Shown here piece by piece: positions 1-7,974 of a stretch of DNA of 64,000 bases. The notes beneath the pieces are model-generated. The model was not told the origin of the DNA. It saw nothing but the letters and a program-made list of their open reading frames with translations, and searched no databases. A program made the translations under genes and the position numbers. The stretch's first letter is position 1. Each line of letters begins with the position of its first letter. The stretch lies in the NCBI RefSeq assembly GCF_014518425.1, contig NZ_JACVCU010000005.1, positions 310,678-374,677 on the forward strand. The letters are read 5' to 3'. This stretch comes from Terrabacter sp. MAHUQ-38. GTDB lineage: Bacteria > Actinomycetota > Actinomycetes > Actinomycetales > Dermatophilaceae.

Positions 1-40
1 GAAGTACTTCGCCATGCACTCACCCTGTCATGCTGGCCCC

Positions 41-439
41 ATGACGGAGCAGACGGGCGAGGTCCAGATCGAGGTCGCCGACAACCCGGAGCGTGGCCGC
101 TTCGAGCTGCGTGACGGCAAGCGGGTCATCGGCGTAGCGAACTACGCACTCGTCCAAGGCGATTCATCGGGCGACGGCCACGGACGCGACCGGGTCGTCT
201 TCTTCCACACCGAGGTCCGCCCCGAGTACGAGGGCCGGGGCCTCGCCGCGCGGCTCGCGTCGGTCGCGCTCGACGAGACCGTCGCGGTCGGCCGCGGGAT
301 CGTCGCGCTGTGCCCGTACATCAAGGTCTACCTGCGCCGCCACCCCGAGCCGTATGCCGCCCACGTCCTGGCGCCGACGCGCGCCGACGTCGACGCAGCC
401 GACCGGGCGGCCGAGCGCGCGGCTGCCGCAGCGGGGTGA
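41..439 (+). CDS. GNAT-family N-acetyltransferase (COG2388/YjdJ-like)
   Basis: A 132-residue single-domain protein of the small GNAT-related family. The acetyl-CoA binding signature is visible as RPEYEGRGLAARL near the middle, followed by the family's C-terminal CPYIKVYLRRHPEPY segment. Such proteins are predicted acetyltransferases whose substrate is unknown. The ATG at 41 was preferred to one at 14 because it removes nine residues without similarity to the family. The stop overlaps the GTG of the next gene (GTGA), so the two are probably translated together. An octamer GTATGCCG lies in the Pro-Tyr-Ala-Ala codons near the end. Confidence 0.8.
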   Translation: MTEQTGEVQIEVADNPERGRFELRDGKRVIGVANYALVQGDSSGDGHGRDRVVFFHTEVRPEYEGRGLAARLASVALDETVAVGRGIVALCPYIKVYLRRHPEPYAAHVLAPTRADVDAADRAAERAAAAAG

Positions 440-1635
440 CCCGGCCGCATGTCGTCGTCGTGGGCGGCGGCATCGTGGGGTCGGCCGTCGCTCGGAACCT
501 GACGCTCCGCGAGCCGCGCCCGGACGTGACGGTCGTCGAGAAGGAGGCTGCCCCCGCAACGCACCAGACGGCGCGCAACAGCGGCGTCGTGCACGCCGGC
601 CTCTACTACGCCCCGGGCTCTGCGAAGGCGACCCTGTCCCGCGAGGGCATGCGTCGACTGCGCACGTACTGCCGTGAGCGAGGCCTGCCGTACGAGGAGG
701 TGGGCAAGCTCGTCGTCGCTCTCGACAGCGTCGAGGAGGCGCGGTTGCGCGACATCGAGGCGCGTGCGGTCGCGAACGGCGTGCCCGGCCTGCGCTGGCT
801 CGACGCTGTCGCCCTGCGCGAGGTCGAGCCGCAGGTCGTCGGGCAGGCGGCGCTGCACTCGCCCACGACCGCCATCACGGACTTCGCGGCGGTGGCGGCC
901 GCGATGCTCGATGACGCTCGTGACGGTGGTGCCGAGGTGCTGACCGGCTTCGAGGTGACCGGGCTCCACCAGGGCTCGGGCCGCGTCGAGGTCCGCAGCA
1001 GCGACGGCCGCCAGGTCATGGCCGACCGGGTCGTCGTCGCGGCAGGGCTGCACGCCGACCGGCTGGCGGTGCTCGCAGGTGACGGACCGGACCCGCGCAT
1101 CGTGCCCTTCCGAGGCGAGTACCACCGCCTCGCGCCCTCGGCGACCCACCTCGTACGAGGACTCGTCTACCCGGTGCCCGACCCCCGCTACCCGTTCCTC
1201 GGCGTGCACCTGACCAGACGCGTGGGCGGCGATGTCCTGCTCGGGCCCAACGCCGTCCTCGCGACCGCTCGGGAGGGCTACCGGCGGCGAGACGTCGACC
1301 CGTCGACCCTGCTCACCCTCGCGGCCTCGCGCGGGTTCCGGCGGTTCGCCCGCGTGAACCTCCGCACGGGCGTGCACGAGATGGTCGGCTCGCTGAGCCG
1401 CCACGCCTTCGTCGAACGCGCCCGTCGCTACGTGCCCGCGATCGAGGCTGCGGACGTGCTTCCCGCAGGCGCTGGGGTCCGGGCCCAGGCGATGGACCCT
1501 GACGGCTCGCTCGTCGAGGACTTCCGGTTCAGCCGCGTCGGCGCCGTGCTCTGCATCCGCAACGCACCCTCCCCCGCCGCGACCGCCTCGCTCGCCATAG
1601 CCGACATGGTCGTGGACCGGCTCGACCTCGGGTGA
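436..1635 (+). CDS. lhgO: L-2-hydroxyglutarate oxidase
   Basis: A 399-residue FAD-dependent oxidoreductase of the DAO superfamily. The Rossmann dinucleotide motif VVGGGIVGSAVAR sits at the N-terminus. The family segment HQTARNSGVVHAGLYY follows, and the C-terminal part carries HEMVGSLSRHAFVE and the RAQAMDPDGSLVEDF stretch typical of LhgO. The enzyme oxidises L-2-hydroxyglutarate to 2-oxoglutarate and passes electrons to the membrane quinone pool, a metabolite-repair role. The GTG at 436 was chosen because it overlaps the upstream stop and places the FAD motif at residue 5; the open frame upstream of it has no similarity. It converges on the APC permease gene with only about 25 bases between. 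Confidence 0.9.
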   Translation: MTRPHVVVVGGGIVGSAVARNLTLREPRPDVTVVEKEAAPATHQTARNSGVVHAGLYYAPGSAKATLSREGMRRLRTYCRERGLPYEEVGKLVVALDSVEEARLRDIEARAVANGVPGLRWLDAVALREVEPQVVGQAALHSPTTAITDFAAVAAAMLDDARDGGAEVLTGFEVTGLHQGSGRVEVRSSDGRQVMADRVVVAAGLHADRLAVLAGDGPDPRIVPFRGEYHRLAPSATHLVRGLVYPVPDPRYPFLGVHLTRRVGGDVLLGPNAVLATAREGYRRRDVDPSTLLTLAASRGFRRFARVNLRTGVHEMVGSLSRHAFVERARRYVPAIEAADVLPAGAGVRAQAMDPDGSLVEDFRFSRVGAVLCIRNAPSPAATASLAIADMVVDRLDLG

Positions 1636-1660
1636 GCGGTCCGCGTGGCACCCGGCCGGG

Positions 1661-2932
1661 TCAGCCGCGTCGGCGCTGCACGACCGCGCGCCCCAGCAGC
1701 CCCACGACCAGGACCACGAGCCCGGCCAGGAGCGACGTGGCCGGCACGGCGAACGCGAGAACCACACAGCCGGCGAGACCGACGACGGCCACGACCCGCG
1801 GGTAGCGGCGGTGAGCAGGGTCCTGCGTGAGCGCCGATGCGTTCGCGACGGCGTAGTAGGTGAGCACCCCGAACGACGAGAAGCCGATGGCCCCGCGCAG
1901 GTCGGTCAGCACCACGAGCACGCACACGAGGACCGCGAGGACGGCCTCGGCGACGTGCGGGACGGCATACCTCTCGTGGACGGCCGCCAGCGGCCGTGGC
2001 AGGTCGCCTTCGCGGGCCATCGCAAGGACGGTGCGGCCGACGCCGGCGATGAGGGCCAGGAGCGCACCGAGGGTGGCGGTCGCCGCCGCGGCTCCGACGA
2101 GCACCGTCAGCCAGCCGGCAGAGGGCACGGTGGCCGCGGCGTCCCGCACCGGAGCGGTGCTGAAGGCCAGGCCTCCCGTGCCCAGCGCCCGTTCGAGCAC
2201 GACGGCCGTGACGGCATACAGGGGCACGACGATCGCGAAGGCGCCGAGGATCGCGCGCGGGATGGTCCGCGCGGGGTCGACGACCTCCTCGCCGAGGGTG
2301 GCGATGCGCGCATAGCCGGCGAACGCGAAGAAGAGGATCGCGGCACCCTGCAGCAGTCCCCCGACCCCCACCTCGGTCACCAGCTCCGCCGCCGGCTGCC
2401 GCCCGGAACCGGGTTCGTGCCCCAGCACCGAGACGGCGACGAGGACGACCACCAGAGCCGCGAGGACGGAGGCCACGATGATCCGGGTGAGCCGCGCCGT
2501 ACGCGTGATGCCTCGGTAGTTGACCGCCGCGAGCGCCACGACGGCGGCGACCCCGACGGGCTTCTGCCAGGGCTGCGGGACCAGGTACGCGGCCACGACG
2601 AGGGCCATGGCAGCACAGCTGGCGGTCTTGCCGATGACGAAGCCCCAGCCCGCGACGAAGCCCCACCAGGGGCCGAGCTGCTCCCGCCCGTAGACGTACG
2701 TGCCCCCGGACGTCGGGTACTGCGCCGCGAGCTGGGCCGAGGAGGCGGCGTTGCAGAAGGCGACGGCGGCAGCGACCCCGAGCGCGGCCAGCAGCCAGTC
2801 GCCGGCGGAGCGGGCCGCCGGCGCGAAGGCGCTGAAGAGCCCGGCGCCCACCATCGACCCGACGCCGAGGATGACGGCGTCGGGCGTGGTGAGGCGCCGG
2901 GCGAGGGACGGTCGTCGACCGTGCGTGCTCAT
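1661..2932 (-). CDS. APC-family amino acid permease
   Basis: A 423-residue integral membrane protein with about 12 hydrophobic segments. The N-terminal signature ILGVGSMVGAGLFSAF is the unwound TM1 substrate-binding segment of amino acid-polyamine-organocation transporters. Conserved TM3 and TM6 regions (YPTSGGTYVYGREQLGPWWG, FFAFAGYARIATLGEEV) are also visible. It should import amino acids or related amines with protons; the substrate cannot be read from the sequence. The ATG at 2932 gives the usual short cytoplasmic tail before TM1. It stands alone and has no obvious operon partner. Two GTATGCCG octamers fall in it, both as Tyr-Ala codons. Confidence 0.85.
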   Translation of the reverse strand: MSTHGRRPSLARRLTTPDAVILGVGSMVGAGLFSAFAPAARSAGDWLLAALGVAAAVAFCNAASSAQLAAQYPTSGGTYVYGREQLGPWWGFVAGWGFVIGKTASCAAMALVVAAYLVPQPWQKPVGVAAVVALAAVNYRGITRTARLTRIIVASVLAALVVVLVAVSVLGHEPGSGRQPAAELVTEVGVGGLLQGAAILFFAFAGYARIATLGEEVVDPARTIPRAILGAFAIVVPLYAVTAVVLERALGTGGLAFSTAPVRDAAATVPSAGWLTVLVGAAAATATLGALLALIAGVGRTVLAMAREGDLPRPLAAVHERYAVPHVAEAVLAVLVCVLVVLTDLRGAIGFSSFGVLTYYAVANASALTQDPAHRRYPRVVAVVGLAGCVVLAFAVPATSLLAGLVVLVVGLLGRAVVQRRRG

Positions 2933-3012
2933 GACCCGAGTGTGCCGGTCACGGCTGCCGGGCGCTCGACCGGCCGGTTCCCGGTGGGCACCCACACCCA
3001 CCGGGACGAGCC

Positions 3013-3624
3013 TCAGCGGTGCACGCCCGAGAGCAGGGACTCGAAGGGCGTGACGTCCTCGAACGGGTCGACCCGCCGCTCGGGCCGGTGCCCTGCCACG
3101 AGGGCCGCGAAGGACGTGCCGGCACGCTCGATCCGCTCGCCGAGCCGGCCCGCTTCCACGCTGCCCCAGTCCTCGCTGGCGGCGAACACCGCCACCGGAG
3201 CGACGAGCGCGCCGAGGTGGGCGAAGAGCGGGCGAAGGGCGTGGTCGATGGCGAGTGAGTGCCGGGCCGTGCCGCCCGTCGCGCCGAGCAGCACCGGGGT
3301 GTCGCGCAGCGCGTCCTGGGGAAGCACGTCGACGAGCATCTTGAACAGCCCGCTGTACGACGCCGCGTAGACCGGCGTGGCGACCACCACGGCGTCGGCC
3401 TCCACGACGGCGTCGAGGCGTACCTGCAGCTCGGGCGAGGCGAAGCCCGTGAGGACGTTGTTCGTGAGGTCGTGCGCGACGTCGCGCACGTCGATGACCT
3501 CGACGACGACCTCGCTGGGGGCGAGGGCGCGAACGGTCGCCTCGGTGAGGCGGTCGGCGAGCAGGCGCGTGGACGAGGGCTGGGTGACGCCGGCGGTGAT
3601 GACGGCGAGGTGGAACGTGGTCAC
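3013..3624 (-). CDS. LLM-partnered FMN reductase (CE1759 family)
   Basis: A 203-residue flavodoxin-fold NAD(P)H:FMN reductase. The N-terminal phosphate-binding loop ITAGVTQPSSTRLLADRL and the ATPVYAASYSGLFKMLVDVL segment are typical of the family. It should supply reduced FMN to the neighbouring luciferase-like monooxygenase. In other actinobacteria the CE1758 and CE1759 families occur as adjacent pairs. The GTG at 3624 overlaps the TGA of the monooxygenase gene (GTGA) and has a strong GGAGGTGA ribosome site a few bases upstream, so the two are coupled in one transcript. The natural substrate of the pair is unknown. Confidence 0.85.
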   Translation of the reverse strand: MTTFHLAVITAGVTQPSSTRLLADRLTEATVRALAPSEVVVEVIDVRDVAHDLTNNVLTGFASPELQVRLDAVVEADAVVVATPVYAASYSGLFKMLVDVLPQDALRDTPVLLGATGGTARHSLAIDHALRPLFAHLGALVAPVAVFAASEDWGSVEAGRLGERIERAGTSFAALVAGHRPERRVDPFEDVTPFESLLSGVHR

Positions 3625-4799
3625 GTGGTCACCTCCAGGGTGTTGGTGCTGCTCGTGGTGTCGGTGGGCTCCGGGGAGGCGCCCGTCACGTCGTCGACCC
3701 CGTGGACTGTCGCGTCGTGCCCGCCTCCCGCGGCCGCGAGACGGCTCGCGTGGGTCGGGGCGTCGGGGACGTGCGCCGGCTTGAGGGCGGCGAACTCCTT
3801 GCGCAGGACCGGCACGACCTCCTCGCCGAGCATGTCGAGCTGCTCGAGAACGGTCTTGAGGGGCAGTCCGGCGTGGTCGACGAGCCACAGCTGACGCTGG
3901 TAGTCGCCGACGTAGTCGCGGAAGCCGAGGGTGCGCTCTATGACCTCCTGCGGGCTGCCGACGGTGAGCGGCGTCTGGCTCGTGAACTCCTCGAGCGAGG
4001 GGCCGTGGCCGTAGACCGGCGCGCTGTCGAAGTAGGGCCGGAACTCGCGGACGGCGTCCTGGCTGTTCTTGCGCATGAAGACCTGCCCGCCGAGGCCGAC
4101 GATGGCCTGGTCGGCGCCACCGTGCCCGTAGTGCTCGAACCGGCGGCGGTAGAGCTGGACCATCTGCTTCGTGTGGCTGGCCGGCCAGAAGATGTGGTTG
4201 GAGAAGAAGCCGTCGCCGTAGTAGGCGGCCTGCTCGGCGATCTCGGGGCTGCGGATCGAGCCGTGCCAGACGAACGGCGGGAGGCCGTCGAGCGGGCGGG
4301 GGGTCGACGTGAAGCCCTGGAGCGGGGTGCGGTACTTCCCCTGCCAGTCGACGACGTCCTCGCGCCACAGGCGGTGGAGCAGCGCGTAGTTCTCGATGGC
4401 GAGCGGGATGCCGTCGCGGATGTCCTTGCCGAACCACGGGTAGACGGGACCGGTGTTGCCGCGGCCGAGCATGACGTCCATGCGTCCGCCGCTCAGGTGC
4501 TGGAGGTACGCGTAGTCCTGGGCGAGGCGCACCGGGTCGTTCGTCGTGATGAGGGTCGTCGACGTCGAGAGGACGAGACGCTCGGTCTGGGCCGCGATAT
4601 GCGCCAGCAGGACGGGCGGGTTGGCCGGCGCGGCGAAGGGCGGGTTGTGGTGCTCGCCCGTCGCGAAGACGTCGAGCCCAACCTCCTCGGCCTTCTTCGC
4701 GATCGCGATCGTGGCCTGGATGCGCTCGTGCTCGGTCGGTGTACGGCCCGTGGTGGGGTCGGTCGTGACGTCGCCGACGGTGAAGATCCCGAACTGCAT
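3621..4799 (-). CDS. LLM-class flavin-dependent oxidoreductase (CE1758 family)
   Basis: A 392-residue bacterial luciferase-like TIM-barrel protein. Recognisable parts are MQFGIFTVGDVT at the N-terminus, GLDVFATGEHHNPPF, the RLVLSTSTTLITTNDPVRLA strand, and GRMDVMLGRGNTGPVY. It is predicted to be an FMN-dependent monooxygenase or oxidoreductase fed by the FMN reductase encoded directly downstream. The ATG at 4799 was chosen because family members start with MQFGIF; an in-frame ATG at 4862 lies beyond the upstream palindrome. The C-terminus carries about 30 extra low-complexity residues rich in Thr and Ser. The substrate is unknown. A palindrome 17 bases upstream suggests local control. Confidence 0.88.
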   Translation of the reverse strand: MQFGIFTVGDVTTDPTTGRTPTEHERIQATIAIAKKAEEVGLDVFATGEHHNPPFAAPANPPVLLAHIAAQTERLVLSTSTTLITTNDPVRLAQDYAYLQHLSGGRMDVMLGRGNTGPVYPWFGKDIRDGIPLAIENYALLHRLWREDVVDWQGKYRTPLQGFTSTPRPLDGLPPFVWHGSIRSPEIAEQAAYYGDGFFSNHIFWPASHTKQMVQLYRRRFEHYGHGGADQAIVGLGGQVFMRKNSQDAVREFRPYFDSAPVYGHGPSLEEFTSQTPLTVGSPQEVIERTLGFRDYVGDYQRQLWLVDHAGLPLKTVLEQLDMLGEEVVPVLRKEFAALKPAHVPDAPTHASRLAAAGGGHDATVHGVDDVTGASPEPTDTTSSTNTLEVTT

Positions 4800-4815
4800 G
4801 TGTCCCAACTCCTCA

Positions 4816-4835
4816 ATGATTGATGTTTCAATCAT
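4816..4835 (-). promoter_or_regulatory. Candidate operator in front of the LLM oxidoreductase gene
   Basis: A perfect inverted repeat, ATGATTGA-4 bases-TCAATCAT, sits 17 bases upstream of the ATG at 4799 in a strikingly AT-rich patch. Its size and TTGA/TCAA symmetry resemble operators of MarR-type regulators (inference). No regulator gene is adjacent in this window. Confidence 0.5.
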
Positions 4836-4907
4836 ATCGAACGCAGCGACCCACTCTCCCATTCCCGGGTCGTCGGCGCGTCACGGTCGCTGTGGGATCC
4901 TGTCGCG

Positions 4908-5690
4908 GTGACGCCGGAGACCCCGCCCCCCGCACCACCGTCCCCGAAGGACCGCTTCATCACGGTGTACGGCCGCAACCCCGTCCACGAGGTGCTCCTG
5001 GACGAGGACCTCCACGTCGACAAGGTCGTCATCGCCGAGGGCGCCCGGGGTAGCGGCCTGCGTGAGATCCAGCAGGCTGCGCGCCGCCGCCGGGTCGAGG
5101 TGCAGTTCGCGAGCGCCGATCGGGTCAAGAAGCTCGCGGGCAACGGCCGGCAGGACCAGGGCGTGTTCGCCGACGTCGTCGCGCCGCGGATGCGCCCGCT
5201 CGACCTGGCACTCTCCGAGGCGGAGGTGGGCGCGCTGTCCACCGTCCTGGTGCTCGACGGGGTGACCACCCCCGCCAACGTCGGGATGATCCTGCGCTCG
5301 GCCACAGCGGCCGGGATCGACGGCATCGTCGTGCCCCGCAAGGGTGTCGCGTCGCTCGACCCGCTCGTCGTCAAGGCGTCCGCAGGCGTTGCGTTCCGCG
5401 CGCCCATCCTCAAGGCGTTCACGGCGCACCAGGCCGTCGCCGACCTCAAGGCGCGCGGCTTCCACGTCGTCGGCCTCGACGCCGGCGGCGACGACGACCT
5501 GTTCGCGGCCCACCTGCCCGAGCCCGTGGCGTTCGTCCTCGGCAGCGAGACGGCCGGGCTCGCACCCGAGGTGGCCGACCTCGTCGACACGTGGGTCTCG
5601 ATCCCGATGGCGGCGGGCGTGGAGTCGCTCAACGTGTCGGCGGCTGCCGCTGTCGTCTGCTTCGAGCTCGTCCGCCGCTCACGTCTCTGA
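4908..5690 (+). CDS. TrmH/SpoU-family RNA 2'-O-methyltransferase
   Basis: A 260-residue SPOUT methyltransferase. The N-terminal substrate-binding domain begins VYGRNPVHEVLLDE. The knotted catalytic domain shows all three family motifs: TTPANVGMILRSA (motif 1), FVLGSETAGLAPEV (motif 2) and SIPMAAGVESLNVSAAAAV (motif 3). Enzymes of this group methylate ribose 2'-OH in rRNA or tRNA using S-adenosylmethionine. It resembles RlmB/RlmH-type rRNA methyltransferases, but the target nucleotide cannot be told. Translation appears to start at the GTG at 4908. It is divergent from the LLM oxidoreductase operon. Confidence 0.9.
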   Translation: MTPETPPPAPPSPKDRFITVYGRNPVHEVLLDEDLHVDKVVIAEGARGSGLREIQQAARRRRVEVQFASADRVKKLAGNGRQDQGVFADVVAPRMRPLDLALSEAEVGALSTVLVLDGVTTPANVGMILRSATAAGIDGIVVPRKGVASLDPLVVKASAGVAFRAPILKAFTAHQAVADLKARGFHVVGLDAGGDDDLFAAHLPEPVAFVLGSETAGLAPEVADLVDTWVSIPMAAGVESLNVSAAAAVVCFELVRRSRL

Positions 5691-5800
5691 CCCCGGGGAC
5701 GGTTGACGGGCCGTACCGCTGTCAGTGTGCTCAGGCGTGCTCCGATCCGGGCCCGAGTCCCGTCATCCGTCCCTTCGCTGCCGTATGCCGCGTGGTTGCG

Positions 5801-6340
5801 TCAGCCGCCCCACTTGTCGGCCAGCGCCCGCACGACCGTGATGTTGCGTGCCGTCCCGACGGCACCGGTGAGCTTCTCGATGCGGGCGTTCGTCAGCTTG
5901 GCGCCCTGGACGCCGGCCGCGAGGAACAGCACGACGTCGTTGCCGACGACCCGGGCCCCCTCGGTGGCGGCGTCCCATGCGTGGAGCGCCTCGACGCCCG
6001 CGGGGTCGAGGTCGCCCGTCATGAACGTGACGTAGCGACCGGCATCCTTCGCGATGGGTGACTCGAGGGCCTCGGCCTCCGCGGCGAGCGTCCTCAGCTG
6101 CGCCGGCGTGCGCACGACGACGGGCACGTCGAAGCCGAACTCGGCACTGATGGCGCGACGCAGGTCGGTCTCGACCTTCGCGGCGCTGCGCGTGCCGGAC
6201 CGCACCTTGAGGTTGCCGGTCTGGATGTGGGTCTCGACGTCCTCGTAGCCCTCGGCCTCGAGCAGCTCGCGCAGGGCCTGCATCCTCACCTGGCGCTTGC
6301 CGACGTTGACGGCGCGCAGGAAGCCGATCCACGTCGGCAC
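5801..6340 (-). CDS. DUF1697 family protein
   Basis: A 179-residue protein of the widespread DUF1697 family, whose function is unknown. The N-terminal WIGFLRAVNVGKR is the family's hallmark and HIQTGNLKVRSG follows. The GTG at 6340 was chosen because the family motif starts there; an open frame up to 6394 lies inside the preceding gene. It is separated from the stop of the PhzF gene by a single base, so the two are very likely co-translated. Downstream is a roughly 110-base gap toward the SpoU methyltransferase gene that contains one GTATGCCG octamer. Confidence 0.85.
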   Translation of the reverse strand: MPTWIGFLRAVNVGKRQVRMQALRELLEAEGYEDVETHIQTGNLKVRSGTRSAAKVETDLRRAISAEFGFDVPVVVRTPAQLRTLAAEAEALESPIAKDAGRYVTFMTGDLDPAGVEALHAWDAATEGARVVGNDVVLFLAAGVQGAKLTNARIEKLTGAVGTARNITVVRALADKWGG

Positions 6341-6341
6341 G

Positions 6342-7202
6342 TCAGCCCCGAACCGGTGAGCAGGTGCCCCGGCCGACCACGTCCACGCGCCCACCGACGT
6401 GCACCGCTCCCCCGGCGTCGACGTCGAGCTGGAGGCGCGAGGGCCGCCCGACGGCCGCTCCCTGGCTGACGACGACGGAGACGTCGCGGGCCCCCTGTGC
6501 GACGAGCCAGCCGCCGAGGTTGGCGCACGCCGACCCGGTGGCCGGGTCCTCGCGGACAGCCTGGCCCTCGGTGTAGAAGAGGCGCGCCTCGATCGTCTTG
6601 GGGCCGGTCCAGGCCCACGCGTACACGTGCGGCGGGCGCCCAGGAGAGGTCATGTGCTGGGCCATGAGCCGCCCGTCCGGCTCGCAGGACCGGACGGCGT
6701 CGACGTTGTCGAGCCGGACGAGCAGCTGCTCGACACCGGCGTCGACCCAGGCAGCATCCGACCGCACGACGAGCATCCGGTGGATGCCGAGCGCCGCCGC
6801 CAGGTCGGTCCCGCTCGCGGTGACCTCGCGCAGCGTCGCCGGCCTGGCCTCGAGGCGCCAGCCGTCGTCGATGCGCACGACGGGGATGCGCCCCGCGGGC
6901 ATCGTCAGGTGGACGGCGTCGAGCTCGCCGCCGAGTCCCGCCAGCACCTCCGCCGTGCCGAGCGTGGGATGACCGGCGAACGGCATCTCGTGCCCGGGCG
7001 TGAAGATGCGCACCTGCGCCTCGCCGTCCTCGTCGTGGCGCGCCGTGACGAACGTCGACTCGCTGAGGTTGAACTGGCGGGCCCACGCGAGCATCTCCTC
7101 GTCGGCCATCCCTGTCGCGTCGGGGAAGACGCACAGCGGGTTGCCCGAGAAAGGGTCGCCGGGGATCGAGAACACGTTGACGAGGTGGAAGGGCAGGTCC
7201 AT
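6342..7202 (-). CDS. PhzF-family isomerase/epimerase-like protein
   Basis: A 286-residue protein with the two-lobed diaminopimelate-epimerase-like fold of PhzF. Visible signatures are VNVFSIPGDPFSGNPLCVF at the N-terminus with the family Glu in LSESTF, TPGHEMPFAGHPTLG, and GEDPATGSACANLGG-like REDPATGSACANLGGWL near the C-terminus. The named family member isomerises a phenazine precursor, but no other phenazine genes are present, so the role here is unknown. The ATG at 7202 matches the family N-terminus. It forms a two-gene unit with the DUF1697 gene and is divergent from the phosphatase gene. Confidence 0.88.
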   Translation of the reverse strand: MDLPFHLVNVFSIPGDPFSGNPLCVFPDATGMADEEMLAWARQFNLSESTFVTARHDEDGEAQVRIFTPGHEMPFAGHPTLGTAEVLAGLGGELDAVHLTMPAGRIPVVRIDDGWRLEARPATLREVTASGTDLAAALGIHRMLVVRSDAAWVDAGVEQLLVRLDNVDAVRSCEPDGRLMAQHMTSPGRPPHVYAWAWTGPKTIEARLFYTEGQAVREDPATGSACANLGGWLVAQGARDVSVVVSQGAAVGRPSRLQLDVDAGGAVHVGGRVDVVGRGTCSPVRG

Positions 7203-7272
7203 GCCCCGAGTCTGCCGGAGGGCCCCCGTCCGTGGCGCGCCCACCCCGACCGACGCCGATAGATTGACGGCC

Positions 7273-7899
7273 ATGGCCTCCCCCGACGGCATCTTCCCCG
7301 GCAACATCTACCTCTTCCGGCACGGCGAGACCGAGTGGTCCCTGTCGGGCCAGCACACCGGGACCACCGACCTTCCGCTGCTGCCCCAGGGGGAGGCCGC
7401 CGCGCGCGAGCTCGCCGACGTCCTGCGCAAGCACCGGTTCGAGCGGGTGCTCGTCTCACCGCTGCAGCGGGCGAGGCGCACCGCAGAGCTTGCCGGCCTG
7501 GGCGACTTCGAGGTCGAGCCGCTGCTGCGCGAGTGGGACTACGGCGCTTACGAGGGCATCACGACGAAGCAGATCAGCGCCGAGCTCGGCCACCCTTGGG
7601 AGGTCTTCGTCGACGGCGTCAAGCCGGGTGTCACGCCCGGCGAGAGCGTCGAGGAGGTCTCGGCCCGCGCACAGCAGGTCATCGAAAAGGTCTGGCCCGA
7701 CCTCGAGCACGGCGACGTGGCGCTCTTCGGCCACGGGCACGCCCTGCGGGTCCTCACGGCGACCTACCTCGGGCTCGACCCCAGGTTCGGGCAGAACCTC
7801 ATCCTCGACGCAGGCTCGATGAGCGTGCTGACCCACCACCGCTCGACGCGCTGCATCGGCATGTTCAACCTCTCCCCCTGGCGCCTGCTCGCCGACTGA
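7273..7899 (+). CDS. Histidine phosphatase family protein (phosphoglycerate mutase-like)
   Basis: A 208-residue member of the histidine phosphatase superfamily. The catalytic RHG motif appears as YLFRHGETEWSLSGQHTGTT, with the phospho-accepting His. VLVSPLQRARRTAEL supplies the second conserved Arg, and ALFGHGHALRVL the second catalytic His. Family members hydrolyse sugar phosphates, nucleotides or act as mutases, and specificity cannot be decided. The ATG at 7273 puts RHG about 16 residues from the start as usual. Transcription is followed by two hairpins that separate it from the convergent ligase gene. Confidence 0.88.
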   Translation: MASPDGIFPGNIYLFRHGETEWSLSGQHTGTTDLPLLPQGEAAARELADVLRKHRFERVLVSPLQRARRTAELAGLGDFEVEPLLREWDYGAYEGITTKQISAELGHPWEVFVDGVKPGVTPGESVEEVSARAQQVIEKVWPDLEHGDVALFGHGHALRVLTATYLGLDPRFGQNLILDAGSMSVLTHHRSTRCIGMFNLSPWRLLAD

Positions 7900-7910
7900 A
7901 CCCAAGAAGG

Positions 7911-7946
7911 TCACGTATGCCGTGTGGCGCCATGCGGCATACGTGA
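7911..7946. terminator. Bidirectional terminator built from two inverted octamers
   Basis: A perfect 12-base inverted repeat, TCACGTATGCCG and CGGCATACGTGA, with a 12-base spacer lies between two convergent genes. It would fold as a strong hairpin on either strand. Each arm contains the octamer GTATGCCG that is overrepresented throughout the window. Confidence 0.7.
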
Positions 7947-7970
7947 GTTCCGGTGTGGCACAGCCGGAAC
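7947..7970. terminator. Second hairpin in the convergent gap
   Basis: GTTCCGG and CCGGAAC form a 7-base stem with a 10-base loop immediately next to the first hairpin and just after the end of the minus-strand ligase gene. It probably serves as the terminator of that gene. Confidence 0.5.
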
Positions 7971-7974
7971 CGTG

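Noticed and set aside
328-1767. Long open frame on the minus strand opposite lhgO
   Set aside because: Arg/Gly/Ala-rich shadow frame typical of high-GC DNA; the plus strand encodes a full enzyme.
1811-3370. 519-codon plus-strand frame opposite the APC permease
   Set aside because: Very high Arg, Gly and Asp content with no domain, opposite a clear transporter.
6342-7202. Phenazine biosynthesis cluster
   Set aside because: Only a PhzF-family protein is present; no other phenazine genes are near.
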